This document shows positions 43,111-52,214 of a stretch of 64,000 nt of DNA, piece by piece. Origin of the DNA: Pseudacidovorax intermedius (GTDB taxonomy: Bacteria > Pseudomonadota > Gammaproteobacteria > Burkholderiales > Burkholderiaceae_C); the NCBI RefSeq assembly GCF_001476815.1, contig NZ_LDSL01000033.1, positions 1-64,000 of the forward strand, read 5' to 3'. A model generated the notes under the pieces. That model did no database searches. It was not told the origin of the DNA and saw nothing but the letters and a program-made list of their open reading frames with translations. Within the stretch, counting starts at the first letter, position 1; every line of letters starts with the position of its first letter. The translations under genes were made by a program, and so were the position numbers.

Positions 43111-43226
43111 GCCCTTCGAGCCGGGCGGCGCGCTGCGCTTGCCCCGCGTCACCTGCGTTTCCGTCCCTTCATCCCTGCCACACACAACGACGGCCTGCGT
43201 CCGTCAGATCAACGAGGAGTGTTCCC

Positions 43227-44453
43227 ATGGACCGTCGATCCTTCCTTCAAGGCTCCGCCACCGCCCTGGCCGGCACGGCGCTGCCGCTCTTTCCCATGGC
43301 TGCGATGGCCGCGGACGAGATCGTCGTCGGCAGCATCATCGACATGTCCGGCGGCCTCGACATCTACGGCAAGCCCATGGCGGACTGCATGACGCTGGCG
43401 GTGGAGGAGCAGAACGCGGCCGGCGGCCTGCTCGGCAGGAAGATCAGGCTGGTCACCTACGACCCGCAGTCCAACATGCAGCTGTATGCGCAGTTCGCCC
43501 AGCAGTCGGCGCTGCGCGACAAATCCACCGTGGTGATGGGCGGCATCACCTCCGCCTCGCGCGAGGTGATCCGGCCGGTGCTCACCCGCAACAGGACGCT
43601 CTACTTCTACAACACGCAGTACGAAGGCGGCGTGTGCGACCGCAACACCTTCTGCACCGGCGTCACGCCGGGCCAGACGGTGGCCAAGCTCATCCCCTAC
43701 GCCATGAAGAAGTGGGGCAAGAAGGTCTACGTGGTGGCGGCCGACTACAACTACGGCCAGATCACCTCGCAGTGGGTCAAGAAGTTCGTGCAGGACAACG
43801 GTGGCTCGGTTGCCGCCATCGACTTCTTCCCGCTGGACGTGACCAACTTCGGCCCGACCATCTCCAAGATCGAGGCCGCCAAGCCCGACATGATCGTCTC
43901 GGCCCTGGTGGGTGGCGCGCACATCTCCTTCTATCGCCAGTGGGCGGCAGCGGGTCTGACCAAGAAGATCCCGCTGGCCTCCACCACCTTCGCCGGCGGC
44001 AACGAGCACATCGTGCTGTCGCCCGCGGAGACCGACGGCTTCCTGGTGTCGTACAACTACTTCCAGAACCTCGACACGCCGCAGAACAAGGCCTTCAAGG
44101 AGCGCTTCTACAAGCGCTTCGGCAGCGACTATCCCAACATCACCGAGCTGGCCATGGGCACCTACCAGGGCTTCAAGCTCTGGGCCGAGGCGGTGAAGAA
44201 GGCCGGCTCGATCGACCGCGAAAAGATGATCACCGCGCTGGAAAGCGGCATCAGCATCGACGCGCCCAGCGGCAAGGTGACCATCGACGCGCCCACGCAC
44301 CACTGCGTGCTGAACGTGAGCATCGCCGAGGTGCGCAACAAGCAGCTCAACATCGTCGAGACCTTCCAGCAGCAGCCGCCGGTGGACACCAGCGCGGTGT
44401 GCAACCTCCAGAAGAACCCGAAAGACAACCAGCAGTACGTCATCAAAGCCTGA
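43227..44453 (+). CDS. Urea/short-chain-amide ABC transporter substrate-binding protein (UrtA/FmdD-like)
   Basis: A 408-residue Peripla_BP_5/6 receptor. It has an RRSFLQG twin-arginine-like signal, ending AMAADE. The mature protein begins IVVGSIIDMSGGLDIYGKPM and carries family blocks LDVTNFGPTISKIEAAKPDM and SYNYFQNLDTPQNKAF. It should bind amides or urea in the periplasm. A GAGGAG site precedes the ATG. The four transporter genes that follow complete the system. Confidence 0.9.
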   Translation: MDRRSFLQGSATALAGTALPLFPMAAMAADEIVVGSIIDMSGGLDIYGKPMADCMTLAVEEQNAAGGLLGRKIRLVTYDPQSNMQLYAQFAQQSALRDKSTVVMGGITSASREVIRPVLTRNRTLYFYNTQYEGGVCDRNTFCTGVTPGQTVAKLIPYAMKKWGKKVYVVAADYNYGQITSQWVKKFVQDNGGSVAAIDFFPLDVTNFGPTISKIEAAKPDMIVSALVGGAHISFYRQWAAAGLTKKIPLASTTFAGGNEHIVLSPAETDGFLVSYNYFQNLDTPQNKAFKERFYKRFGSDYPNITELAMGTYQGFKLWAEAVKKAGSIDREKMITALESGISIDAPSGKVTIDAPTHHCVLNVSIAEVRNKQLNIVETFQQQPPVDTSAVCNLQKNPKDNQQYVIKA

Positions 44454-44485
44454 ATGAAACCGCCTGGACCGAGGAGTCAATCGAC

Positions 44486-45352
44486 ATGGATCTTGCGCTG
44501 ATCGTGGTCATCCAGGTGCTCTACGCCGTGGCGGGCCTGGTGATCGTCTCGGCCGGGCTGGCCGTCATCTTCGGCATGATGAAGGTGATCAACCTGGCCC
44601 ATGGCGAGTTCATGATGCTCGGGGCCTATGCCGTCATCCTGGCGCTCAAGCTGGGCATCAACCTCTGGGTGGCGATGTTCGTCGTGGCGCCGGTGGCGGT
44701 CGGCGCCATCGGCGTGCTGCTCGAGCGGCTGGTCATCCGGCGGCTGTACGGCCGCATGGTCGACACCATGCTGGCCACCTGGGGGCTGTCCCTGCTGCTG
44801 GTGGGCATCGTGACCTCCATCGCGGGCAACACCACGGCCGGCGTGTCGGCGCCGCTGGGCAGCTTCTCGGTCGGGGCGTATTCGGTCAGCGGCTACACGC
44901 TGGTCATCATCGCCGTGGCGGCAGTGGTGGCCTTCGCCATCCGCTGGGTGCTCACGCACACGCAGTGGGGGTTGATCGCGCGCGGCACGATGCAGAAGCC
45001 GGACATGGCGAACGCATTGGGCATCAGCCCGAGCCGGGTCTATTCGGTGACCTTCGCCGTCGGCGCCGCACTGTCGGGCCTGGCGGGCGGACTGCTCGCG
45101 CCGCTCACGGGCGTGGTGCCGACCATGGGCGCGGCCTTCGTGGCCAAGGCCTTCATCACGGTGATCGGCGGCGGGCCGGCCATCCTGGCCGGGCTGCTGG
45201 GCGCGTCCTCGCTGTTCGGTGCCATCAACCAGCTCGCCACCTTCGCCACCACGCCCGTGCTGGGCGAGGTGGCGCTGCTCGTGGCCGCCATCGTGCTGCT
45301 GCGGCTGCTGCCGCAGGGCATCACCGGCCGTTTCTTCAAGGGGTCCCTGTGA
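44486..45352 (+). CDS. Amide/urea-type ABC transporter permease (UrtB/LivH-like)
   Basis: A 288-residue permease with about eight hydrophobic segments. FGMMKVINLAHGEFMMLGAY is the LivH/UrtB signature near the N-terminus, and GLAGGLLAPLTGVVPTMG lies in the C-terminal half. GAGGAG lies before the ATG. Its stop overlaps the next GTG start. Confidence 0.92.
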   Translation: MDLALIVVIQVLYAVAGLVIVSAGLAVIFGMMKVINLAHGEFMMLGAYAVILALKLGINLWVAMFVVAPVAVGAIGVLLERLVIRRLYGRMVDTMLATWGLSLLLVGIVTSIAGNTTAGVSAPLGSFSVGAYSVSGYTLVIIAVAAVVAFAIRWVLTHTQWGLIARGTMQKPDMANALGISPSRVYSVTFAVGAALSGLAGGLLAPLTGVVPTMGAAFVAKAFITVIGGGPAILAGLLGASSLFGAINQLATFATTPVLGEVALLVAAIVLLRLLPQGITGRFFKGSL

Positions 45353-46443
45353 ACCGCTTCGCGAATTCGTGGGCCAGCGCCATCGTCTGCCTGGCGTTCG
45401 GCCTGGCGCTGATGCTGGGCCTGCCCTTCGTCATCGACGACTACACGCTGATCGAGGCCACCATCTACGTGGTCATGGCCATCCTGTCGGTCAGCCTGGC
45501 CTTCATCTGGGGCTACGGCGGCATCCTGTGCTTCGGCCAGGCGGCCTTCTTCGGGTTGGGGGCCTACACCTATGCCATCGCCGTGATGAACATGGGGGAC
45601 AGCACGGTGCCCTTCCTGCTGGCCATCGTGGTTCCGGCGCTCTTTGCGGCGCTACTGGGGTACGTGATCTTCTATGGCCGGCTGTCCGACGTGTACATGG
45701 GTGTCATCACGCTCACGGTGACGCTGATCCTGTTCAACCTGGTCAACTCGACGGCCGGGCCCGAGTGGCGCATCGGCGATGCACCGCTGGGTGGCTTCAA
45801 CGGCATCCCGGCCATCCCGACGCTCAACTGGCCGGGCCTGACGGACGAGGTGCTGACGCCCAAGGACCTGTTCTACCTCGCCTTCGCCTGCCTGCTGATC
45901 GTCTACCTGGGCCTGCGCGCATTGCTGGCTTCCAAGATCGGCCGGGTGATCGTGGCGGCCAAGGAGAACGAGCAGCGCGTGCTGCTGCTGGGCTACGACG
46001 CGCGGGTGTACAAGCTGTTCAGCTTCACGCTCGGCGGTGCCATCGCCGGCCTGGCCGGCTGCCTCTTCGCCAACTGGGGCGCCTTCACCAGTCCGACCAT
46101 CTTCGGCCTGGCGCAGTCGGCGCAGATCATCATCTGGGTCATCGTCGGCGGGTTGGGCACGCTGGTGGGCCCTGTGGTGGGTGCGGTGGTCATCCAGTGG
46201 CTGACCACGCAGATCGGCACCCAGCAGACCCTCAACGCCAATCTCGTCCTCGGCGCCATCCTGGTGGTGTTCGTGCTGCTGGTGCCCAAGGGCATCGTGC
46301 CGACGGCGGGGATGCTGATCGAGGCGGCGTGGCGAAGGCTGCGCGGGCCAAGGCCTTCCGTCGCCGCACCCGTGTCGGCTGCGGCACCGATGCCCGACGC
46401 GCCGGACGCCACGTCCCTGGCCCCGCTGGAGCCCACGCGATGA
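45349..46443 (+). CDS. Amide/urea-type ABC transporter permease (UrtC/LivM-like)
   Basis: A 364-residue permease. WGYGGILCFGQAAFFGLGAY is the LivM-type signature, followed by about nine hydrophobic segments and a C-terminal hydrophilic tail of 40 residues rich in Pro/Ala. The GTG start at 45349 overlaps the UrtB-like stop (GTGA). It pairs with the previous permease. Confidence 0.92.
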   Translation: MNRFANSWASAIVCLAFGLALMLGLPFVIDDYTLIEATIYVVMAILSVSLAFIWGYGGILCFGQAAFFGLGAYTYAIAVMNMGDSTVPFLLAIVVPALFAALLGYVIFYGRLSDVYMGVITLTVTLILFNLVNSTAGPEWRIGDAPLGGFNGIPAIPTLNWPGLTDEVLTPKDLFYLAFACLLIVYLGLRALLASKIGRVIVAAKENEQRVLLLGYDARVYKLFSFTLGGAIAGLAGCLFANWGAFTSPTIFGLAQSAQIIIWVIVGGLGTLVGPVVGAVVIQWLTTQIGTQQTLNANLVLGAILVVFVLLVPKGIVPTAGMLIEAAWRRLRGPRPSVAAPVSAAAPMPDAPDATSLAPLEPTR

Positions 46444-47156
46444 CCCCGCTGATCGAAACCCGCGACCTCAACGTGCGCTTCGGCGGCGTGCATGCCACGC
46501 GCGACGTTAACTTCTCGCTGGCCGAGAACGAGCTGCGCTGCGTGATCGGGCCCAACGGGGCCGGCAAGAGCACCTTCTTCAAGCTGCTGACCGGGCAGGT
46601 CAAGCCCACCTCGGGCCAGATCCTGTTCCGCGGCCAGGACATCTCCCGCATGCAGCCGCACGAACCCGGCCGCCTGGGCATCGGCATCAAGACGCAGGTG
46701 CCCAGCCTCTTCAACGGGCTGACCGTGTGGGAGAACGTGTGGCTGTCGGCCCGGCGGCTCAACAGCAGCATGCAGGCCGAGCGCATCACCCGTGAGACGC
46801 TGGAGCGGGTGGGCATGGCCGCCTACCACGACGTGCAGGCCGGCCTGCTGGCGCACGGGCTGCGGCAGTGGGTGGAGATCGGCGTGGTGATCGCGGCCGA
46901 CCCGCCACTGATCCTGCTGGACGAGCCCGCGGCCGGCATGAGCGATGCCGAGGTGGCCCGCACGGCCGAGCTGATCCTGGAGATCAACCGCCAGCATGCG
47001 CTGGTGGTGGTGGAGCACGACATGAACTTCATCCGCATGATCGCGCGCAAGGTCACGGTGCTGCACCAGGGCGCCGTGATCCGCGAGGACACGCCTGACC
47101 GCATCATGAGCGACCCGCTGATCCAGCAGATCTACCTGGGCAAGAAGCCCCACTGA
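46440..47156 (+). CDS. Amide/urea-type ABC transporter ATPase (UrtD/LivG-like)
   Basis: A 238-residue ATPase with Walker A GPNGAGKST, signature region LAHGLRQWVEIGVVIAADP, and Walker B LILLDEPAAGMSDAE. The signature LAHGLRQ is shifted from LSxGxxQ, as in many UrtD proteins. It starts in the ATGA overlap with the preceding gene. Confidence 0.92.
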   Translation: MTPLIETRDLNVRFGGVHATRDVNFSLAENELRCVIGPNGAGKSTFFKLLTGQVKPTSGQILFRGQDISRMQPHEPGRLGIGIKTQVPSLFNGLTVWENVWLSARRLNSSMQAERITRETLERVGMAAYHDVQAGLLAHGLRQWVEIGVVIAADPPLILLDEPAAGMSDAEVARTAELILEINRQHALVVVEHDMNFIRMIARKVTVLHQGAVIREDTPDRIMSDPLIQQIYLGKKPH

Positions 47157-47172
47157 GTGCGAAGGCGGACCG

Positions 47173-47877
47173 ATGCTCGAAGTCTCGAATCTGCATGCGG
47201 GCTACGGGGCCATCCCCGTGCTCAACGACGTCGCCTTGAAGATCGAGGCGGGGGAGTCGGTCGGCATCCTGGGCCACAACGGCATGGGCAAGACCACGCT
47301 GCTCAAGACGCTGATGGGCGTGATCCGGCCCACGGCGGGAACGGTGCGCTTCAACGGCACCGAGGTCGCGCGCCTGGCCCCGCATGCGCGCGCGCGGCTG
47401 GGCATGGCCTACGTGCCGCAGGGGCGGGAGATCTTTCCCACGCTCAGCGCCATGGACAACCTGCGCATGGGCCTGGTCAAGACCGGCGAACGCACGCTGG
47501 ACACGATCGAGGCGCTGCTGGAGCACTTTCCCCGCCTCAAGCGATTGCTCGACCGCCCGGGCGGCTCGCTCTCCGGGGGTGAGCAGCAACTGCTGGCCCT
47601 GGCGCGCGCGCTGGCCGGCAAGCCCACGCTGCTGCTGCTCGACGAGCCGACCGAGGGCATCCAGCCTTCGATCATCGAGGAGATTGCCGAGACGCTGGCC
47701 TCGCTGCGCGACCGCACGGGCCTGACCATCGTGCTGGTCGAGCAGAACCTCGAATTCATCGCTGCCGTGTCGCAGCGGGTGCTGGTCATCAAGCGCGGCC
47801 ACATCGGTGGCGAAGTGCCGCGCGAGCACCTCGGCGATTTCGAAATCATGAGCCAGTACACAGGAGTCCACGGATGA
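47173..47877 (+). CDS. Amide/urea-type ABC transporter ATPase (UrtE/LivF-like)
   Basis: A 234-residue ATPase. Walker A reads GHNGMGKTT, typical of UrtE (Met where most have Ala); the signature is LSGGEQQLLALARAL and Walker B LLLLDEPTEGIQPS. The EGIQPSI motif is diagnostic of the UrtE/LivF branch. It completes the five-gene transporter and overlaps the second amidase gene by four bases. Confidence 0.93.
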   Translation: MLEVSNLHAGYGAIPVLNDVALKIEAGESVGILGHNGMGKTTLLKTLMGVIRPTAGTVRFNGTEVARLAPHARARLGMAYVPQGREIFPTLSAMDNLRMGLVKTGERTLDTIEALLEHFPRLKRLLDRPGGSLSGGEQQLLALARALAGKPTLLLLDEPTEGIQPSIIEEIAETLASLRDRTGLTIVLVEQNLEFIAAVSQRVLVIKRGHIGGEVPREHLGDFEIMSQYTGVHG

Positions 47878-49283
47878 GCAACCCAGAACTGCATGACCTC
47901 GGGCTGGTCGAAGTCGGCCAGCAGATCCAGCGCAAGGCGCTGTCCTCCGTCGAGGTGACCCAGGCCCAGCTCGCGCGCATCGCCGCGCACGACGGCGTGC
48001 TCAAGAGCTATGTGCGGGTGATGGCCGACCAGGCCCTGGCCGATGCGCGGCAGGCCGACGCGGAGATCGGCCGCGGCGAAGTCCGCGGCCCGCTGCATGG
48101 CGTGCCGGTGGCCGTCAAGGACCTGTGCTGGACCGCCGGCGTGCCCACCGCCGCCGGCATGACGCTCTACCAGGACTTCGTGCCGAGCGAGGACGGCACG
48201 GCGGTGCGCAAGCTGCGCGAGGCCGGCGCCGTGATCCTGGGCAAGCTGCAGCTCACCGAGAGTGCCTATGCGGATCACCACCCGACGGTGGTGCCGCCGG
48301 TCAATCCGTGGAACGCCGCCCATTGGTCGGGCGCGTCATCCAGCGGATCGGGCGTCGCCACCGCCGCGGGCCTGTGCTATGGCTCGCTGGGGACCGATAC
48401 GGGCGGATCGATCCGCTTTCCTTCGGCGGCCAATGGCCTCACTGGGCTCAAGCCCACCTGGGGTCGCGTCAGCCGCTACGGTGCTTTCGAGCTCGCCGCG
48501 ACGCTGGACCACATCGGACCGATGACGCGCAGCGCGGCTGATGCGGGCGCGATGCTGGGTGCCATCGCCGGCGCCGATCCGAAGGACCCGACCGCCAGCC
48601 TCGCGGCGGTACCCGACTACCTCGCCGGCATGACGCTTGGCCTGCAGGGGCTGCGCATCGGCGTCGATTCGCGCTGGAACGGCGAGGGCGTCGACGAGGC
48701 CACCCGCCAGGTCATGGCCGGCGTGCTGGCCGCCGTGCGCGACCTGGGTGGCGCGTTGCGCGAGGTGGTCTTCCCCGATCCCACGCAGGCCATTGCCGAC
48801 TGGTTTCCGCTGTGCGCCGTCGAGGCCGCCGTGGTGCATGAATCGACCTACCCGGCGCGCAAGGACATGTACGGTCCCGCGCTCTCGGGCCTGCTGGACC
48901 TGGGCCATGCGCAGAAGGGCACCGACTACCAGAAGATCGTGCTGCACCGGCACGACTTCAGCGGCAAGGTCCGCGCCCTGTTCCAGGACATCGACCTGCT
49001 GCTGGTGCCGGCGCAGGGCGTGGCCTCGCCCACGCTGGAACGCATGCGGACCTTCGGCACCGATGCCGACCTGATGTCGGCCATGCTGCGCTACACCTGC
49101 CCCTTCGACATGACGGGCAGCCCGACGATCACGCTGCCCGGTGGCTTCACCGACGCGGGCACGCCCATCGCCTTCCAGTTCGTGGCGCGCCATTTCGACG
49201 AGGCGCTGCTGGTGCGGGCGGGCTGGGCCTATCAGCAGGCGACGGATTGGCACCGGCGGCATCCGGTGCTTCGAGTCCCCTGA
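47874..49283 (+). CDS. Amidase-signature enzyme (GatA-like), transporter-linked
   Basis: A 469-residue amidase. The triad is Lys82 (VAVKDLC), cis-Ser155 (SGASSSGSG) and Ser179 (GTDTGGSIRFP). It differs from the 41593 enzyme, being closer to GatA/allophanate-type amidases. A GatA role is unlikely, because no gatB or gatC is adjacent and it is translationally coupled to the transporter ATPase (ATGA). A second amide hydrolase with different substrate range is the natural reading. Confidence 0.88.
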   Translation: MSNPELHDLGLVEVGQQIQRKALSSVEVTQAQLARIAAHDGVLKSYVRVMADQALADARQADAEIGRGEVRGPLHGVPVAVKDLCWTAGVPTAAGMTLYQDFVPSEDGTAVRKLREAGAVILGKLQLTESAYADHHPTVVPPVNPWNAAHWSGASSSGSGVATAAGLCYGSLGTDTGGSIRFPSAANGLTGLKPTWGRVSRYGAFELAATLDHIGPMTRSAADAGAMLGAIAGADPKDPTASLAAVPDYLAGMTLGLQGLRIGVDSRWNGEGVDEATRQVMAGVLAAVRDLGGALREVVFPDPTQAIADWFPLCAVEAAVVHESTYPARKDMYGPALSGLLDLGHAQKGTDYQKIVLHRHDFSGKVRALFQDIDLLLVPAQGVASPTLERMRTFGTDADLMSAMLRYTCPFDMTGSPTITLPGGFTDAGTPIAFQFVARHFDEALLVRAGWAYQQATDWHRRHPVLRVP

Positions 49284-49324
49284 CGCACTGACGCACTGAC
49301 GCGCTGGCCGCTGCGCGGCGTCAG
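49281..49324. terminator. Convergent-end repeat and bidirectional hairpin
   Basis: Three tandem copies of an 8-base unit (TGACGCAC, TGACGCAC, TGACGCGC) run from 49281 to 49304. The last merges into a stem CTGACGC (49296-49302) / GCGTCAG (49318-49324) with a 15-base loop. It lies exactly between two convergent genes and overlaps both stop codons. No T-run is present, so termination strength is uncertain. Confidence 0.45.
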
Positions 49325-50298
49325 TCCGCCGTCGCCCCCGTCTCCCGAGCGATGCGCCCCAGCCGCGTTGTCTCGCTGCGGATCAACTGGCCGAAGGCCT
49401 CGGGCGTGCCGGCCACCACGGGCGTGCCCAGCGCCTCCCAGGACTTGCGGAAGGCCGCGTCGGCAAAGATGTCCAGGAACACGGCATTGAGCCGCTGCAC
49501 GGTGGCGGCGGGTGTGCCGCTGCGCACGGCGATGCCGTGCCAGGCCGTCACCTCGAAGCCGGGCAGCCCGGCCTCGGCCATGGTCGGCACCTGCGGCAGC
49601 GCTGGGCTGCGCGTGGCCGAGGTGACGGCGATGGGCGCCAGCTTGCCCGCCTGCAGGTGCTGCAGCGAGCTGGCCAGGATGTCGAACATCAGCGGCACCT
49701 GCCCGCCCAGCACGTCGTTGAGCGCCGGCCCGGCGCCGCGGTAGGGCACGTGCGTGAGCGGCACCTTGGCCTCGCGGGCGAACAGCTCGCCCGCCAGGTG
49801 CTGCGGCGTGCCGCTGCCGGCCGAGGCGAAGTTGAGCGGCGCCTTCTGGCTGCCCGCGGAGGCGATGAATTCCTTCAGCGTGCGGGCCTTGACCGAGGGA
49901 TGCACCTCCAGCACCAGCGGAAAGGCCGACAGCTGCACCACCGGCAGCAGATCCTCCTGCGCGTTGAAGGGCATGGACTTGTACAGCGCCGCATTGACCG
50001 CCATCGGCCCGCTGGCCGCCAGCAGCAGCGTGAGGCCGTCGGCCGGCGCCTGCCGCGCGACGTAGGCACTGCCCAGGTTGCCGCCCGCGCCACCGCGGTT
50101 GTCGACGATCACGGTGGCGCCCAGCCGGCGCTGCAGCTGCGGCTGCAGCAGCCGCGCCATCAGGTCGGTGGGGCCGCCCGGCGGGTAGGGCACCACGATC
50201 CGCACGGGGCCCTTGGCGGCATCGGACTGGGCAAGGGCGAAGGAAGGGGCAAGCAGGCCGGTGGCCGCGCCCGCCAGCCATTGGCGGCGATCGATCAT
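49321..50298 (-). CDS. Bug/TctC-family periplasmic receptor
   Basis: A 325-residue receptor. The signal peptide begins MIDRRQWLAGAATG and ends at FALAQSD; the arginine pair suggests Tat export. Family motifs VVPYPPGGPTDLMAR, ASAGSGTPQHLAGELF, HVPYRGAGPALNDVLGGQV and PTMAEAGLPGFE are all present. It binds a carboxylic acid or amide in the periplasm. It is the last gene of a minus-strand run with the BKACE and dehydrogenase genes, so its ligand may be their substrate. It could also serve the orphan tctAB. Confidence 0.92.
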   Translation of the reverse strand: MIDRRQWLAGAATGLLAPSFALAQSDAAKGPVRIVVPYPPGGPTDLMARLLQPQLQRRLGATVIVDNRGGAGGNLGSAYVARQAPADGLTLLLAASGPMAVNAALYKSMPFNAQEDLLPVVQLSAFPLVLEVHPSVKARTLKEFIASAGSQKAPLNFASAGSGTPQHLAGELFAREAKVPLTHVPYRGAGPALNDVLGGQVPLMFDILASSLQHLQAGKLAPIAVTSATRSPALPQVPTMAEAGLPGFEVTAWHGIAVRSGTPAATVQRLNAVFLDIFADAAFRKSWEALGTPVVAGTPEAFGQLIRSETTRLGRIARETGATAD

Positions 50299-50338
50299 GG
50301 GGTTTGTCTCCGGTTGTTGTGGTGGGGGATCGGGGGCG

Positions 50339-51163
50339 TCAGCGCGGCCGGAAGCGCGCGCGGATCTGCGCCGCCGTGGCCAGCGGCCGGCCGAGCGTGG
50401 CGGCGGCCTCGGCCGCCTGCATCACGAGGGCCGTGTTGTCGGGGGCGAGACGGCCGTCGCGCAGCCGCAGGTTGTTCTCGAAGCCCACGCGCGCATGGCC
50501 GCCGAAGGCCGCCGCGGCCGTGACGCAGGCCTGCTCGGTGGGGCCGAAGGCGCACACCGCCCACGGCTCGGGGCCGTCGCCATGCGCGGCCAGGAAGGGC
50601 AGCAGGTCGCGCGGGTCGGAGGTCTGCCCGGCGCTGTAGCGGCCCAGCACGAAGAGCAGGAACCAGGGCGCATCGGGGATGGTGCCCGCCGCGCGCAGGG
50701 CCTGCCAGCGCGACACGTCGGCCGCGTCGTAGAGGATCACCTGCACCATGGTGCCGCGCGCCGCCAGTTCGCCGAAAAAGGCGGCCAGGCCGGCCTCGCC
50801 CACGGCGGGCACGTCCACCTCGCGCAGGCCGATGGAGACGGCCTCCGGCTGCAGCGCGCGCACCATGGCAATCTGCTGCGGCGCCTGGTAGACGCGCGCC
50901 GCCTCGCTGGTGACTTGCAGCACCATCGCGTCGCCGACTGCCTGGCGCACCACGCGCAGGGCTTCGCGGTAGCCCGCGACGTCCAGGCTGTGGCGGCCGT
51001 CGGCATCGCGGATGTGCAGGTGGAGCATGGCGGCGCCGGCGTCCAGGCAGCGGCGGGCCGTGTCGGCGAGCGCCTGGGGCGTCAGCGGCACGGCGGGATG
51101 GTCGCTGTGCTGCTTGTAGGCACCGTTGGGCGCCACGGTGAGGATGAGGGGGTCGGAGGTCAC
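50339..51163 (-). CDS. Beta-keto acid cleavage enzyme (BKACE, DUF849)
   Basis: A 274-residue TIM-barrel enzyme. The zinc ligands His/His are in MLHLHIRD and the N-terminal ILTVAPNGAYKQ is the family start. The conserved Glu in GFENNLRLRDG-like form is present. BKACEs condense acetyl-CoA with a beta-keto acid and split it to acetoacetyl-CoA-type products (Kce, dehydrocarnitine cleavage). The GTG start at 51163 overlaps the dehydrogenase stop (GTGA), so the two act in sequence: dehydrogenation of a beta-hydroxy acid, then cleavage. Confidence 0.88.
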   Translation of the reverse strand: MTSDPLILTVAPNGAYKQHSDHPAVPLTPQALADTARRCLDAGAAMLHLHIRDADGRHSLDVAGYREALRVVRQAVGDAMVLQVTSEAARVYQAPQQIAMVRALQPEAVSIGLREVDVPAVGEAGLAAFFGELAARGTMVQVILYDAADVSRWQALRAAGTIPDAPWFLLFVLGRYSAGQTSDPRDLLPFLAAHGDGPEPWAVCAFGPTEQACVTAAAAFGGHARVGFENNLRLRDGRLAPDNTALVMQAAEAAATLGRPLATAAQIRARFRPR

Positions 51164-52146
51164 GTGGCCTTGGGTTCGGAAAAAGGGGTTGCGGCAGCGC
51201 CGGGCAGCGGCGGCAGTTCGTCGCCCAGCAGATGCAGTCCAGCCCGCAGCAGGCGGTCGTAGCGCGCGCGTTCGGCCGCACGCTCGGCCTCGGGCCAGTC
51301 GCGGAAGCCGGCGCCGGCCTTCATGCCCACCCGGCCCGCCTGCACCTGCTGCTGGAGCGCCCGCGCGGGTTCCGCGTCGTTGCACAGGCTGGGATAGATG
51401 GTGGCGGCGGCGGCGCAGTGCACGTCCAGGCCTGCATGGTCGCGCTGCAGGATCGGCCCGGCGGCCAGGAAGCGGAAGCCGAAGCCGAAGCGCACCGCGG
51501 CGTCGATGTCCTCGGCGCTGGCCACGCCGTCGTCCAGCAGCGCGAAGGCCTCGCGCGCCAGGGCATGCTGCAGCCGGTTGGCCAGGAAGCCCGGCCGGTC
51601 CTTGCGCACCAGCACCGGCACGCTGGCGCAGCGGCGCATGGTCTGCATCAGGGCCTGGGCGGCGTCGGCGTCGCTGTCCGGGCCCATCACCACCTCCACC
51701 AGCGGCACCAGATGCGCGGGCATGAAGAAGTGCAGGCCGAACATGCGCGCCCGCGTGGGCAGGCCATCGGCGATGCGGCTGATGGGCAGGCCCGAGCTGT
51801 TGCTGGTGAGCAGGGCCGAGGGCAGGGCCAGCTCGACCAGCCGGGCGAAGAGCTGCTGCTTGGGCGCCAGCTGTTCGACGATGCACTCGACCACCAGGCC
51901 GACGTCGGCCCAGTCCACGGCCTCCAGCTGCTGAACGACGGTGACCGGCCCGGCATGCGCGGCGCAGCCGGCGGCCTCGAGCTGGGCACCGATGTAGGCG
52001 GGCAGCCCGGCCGCCTTGGCGGGATCGCGCTCCACCACGGTGACAGGCAGGCCGCCGCGGCTGAGCACCACGGCGACGTCTGCGCCCATGGTGCCGCCGC
52101 CGATCACGGCGGCGCCGGCGGGGCGGGCAAGGGAAGGGGTTGTCAT
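51160..52146 (-). CDS. 3-hydroxyacyl-CoA dehydrogenase family protein (L-carnitine-dehydrogenase-like)
   Basis: A 328-residue NAD-dependent enzyme. GGGTMGADVA is the Rossmann motif (about residues 16-25). TSNSSGLPISRIA and LHFFMPAHLVPLVEV (with the catalytic His in HFF) are the family blocks; the C-terminal helical domain has PGFLANRLQHALAREA. Stand-alone members next to BKACE genes include L-carnitine dehydrogenase; no betaine demethylase genes accompany it here, so the actual beta-hydroxy substrate is unknown. It diverges from the LysR gene at 52215. Confidence 0.87.
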   Translation of the reverse strand: MTTPSLARPAGAAVIGGGTMGADVAVVLSRGGLPVTVVERDPAKAAGLPAYIGAQLEAAGCAAHAGPVTVVQQLEAVDWADVGLVVECIVEQLAPKQQLFARLVELALPSALLTSNSSGLPISRIADGLPTRARMFGLHFFMPAHLVPLVEVVMGPDSDADAAQALMQTMRRCASVPVLVRKDRPGFLANRLQHALAREAFALLDDGVASAEDIDAAVRFGFGFRFLAAGPILQRDHAGLDVHCAAAATIYPSLCNDAEPARALQQQVQAGRVGMKAGAGFRDWPEAERAAERARYDRLLRAGLHLLGDELPPLPGAAATPFSEPKAT

Positions 52147-52170
52147 GGCGGCGCAGTCTAGGAAGCCGGC

Positions 52171-52209
52171 ACTGATCGGTCCAACGCTATTGCCCGATAG
52201 ACTGATCGG
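52171..52209. promoter_or_regulatory. Candidate LysR binding region
   Basis: ACTGATCGG occurs twice in direct orientation, at 52171-52179 and 52201-52209, 30 bases apart (about three helical turns). The second copy also joins CCGAT (52194-52198) as an inverted repeat around AGACTG. It fills the 68-base gap between the divergent dehydrogenase and LysR genes. Confidence 0.55.
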
Positions 52210-52214
52210 CCACC

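Noticed and set aside
47874-49283. GatA subunit of the glutamyl-tRNA amidotransferase
   Set aside because: There is no gatB or gatC nearby, and the gene is coupled to amide-type transporter genes. A catabolic amidase is more likely.
49281-49304. Small CRISPR-like array
   Set aside because: Three 8-base tandem units with no spacers are a simple tandem repeat, not a CRISPR.
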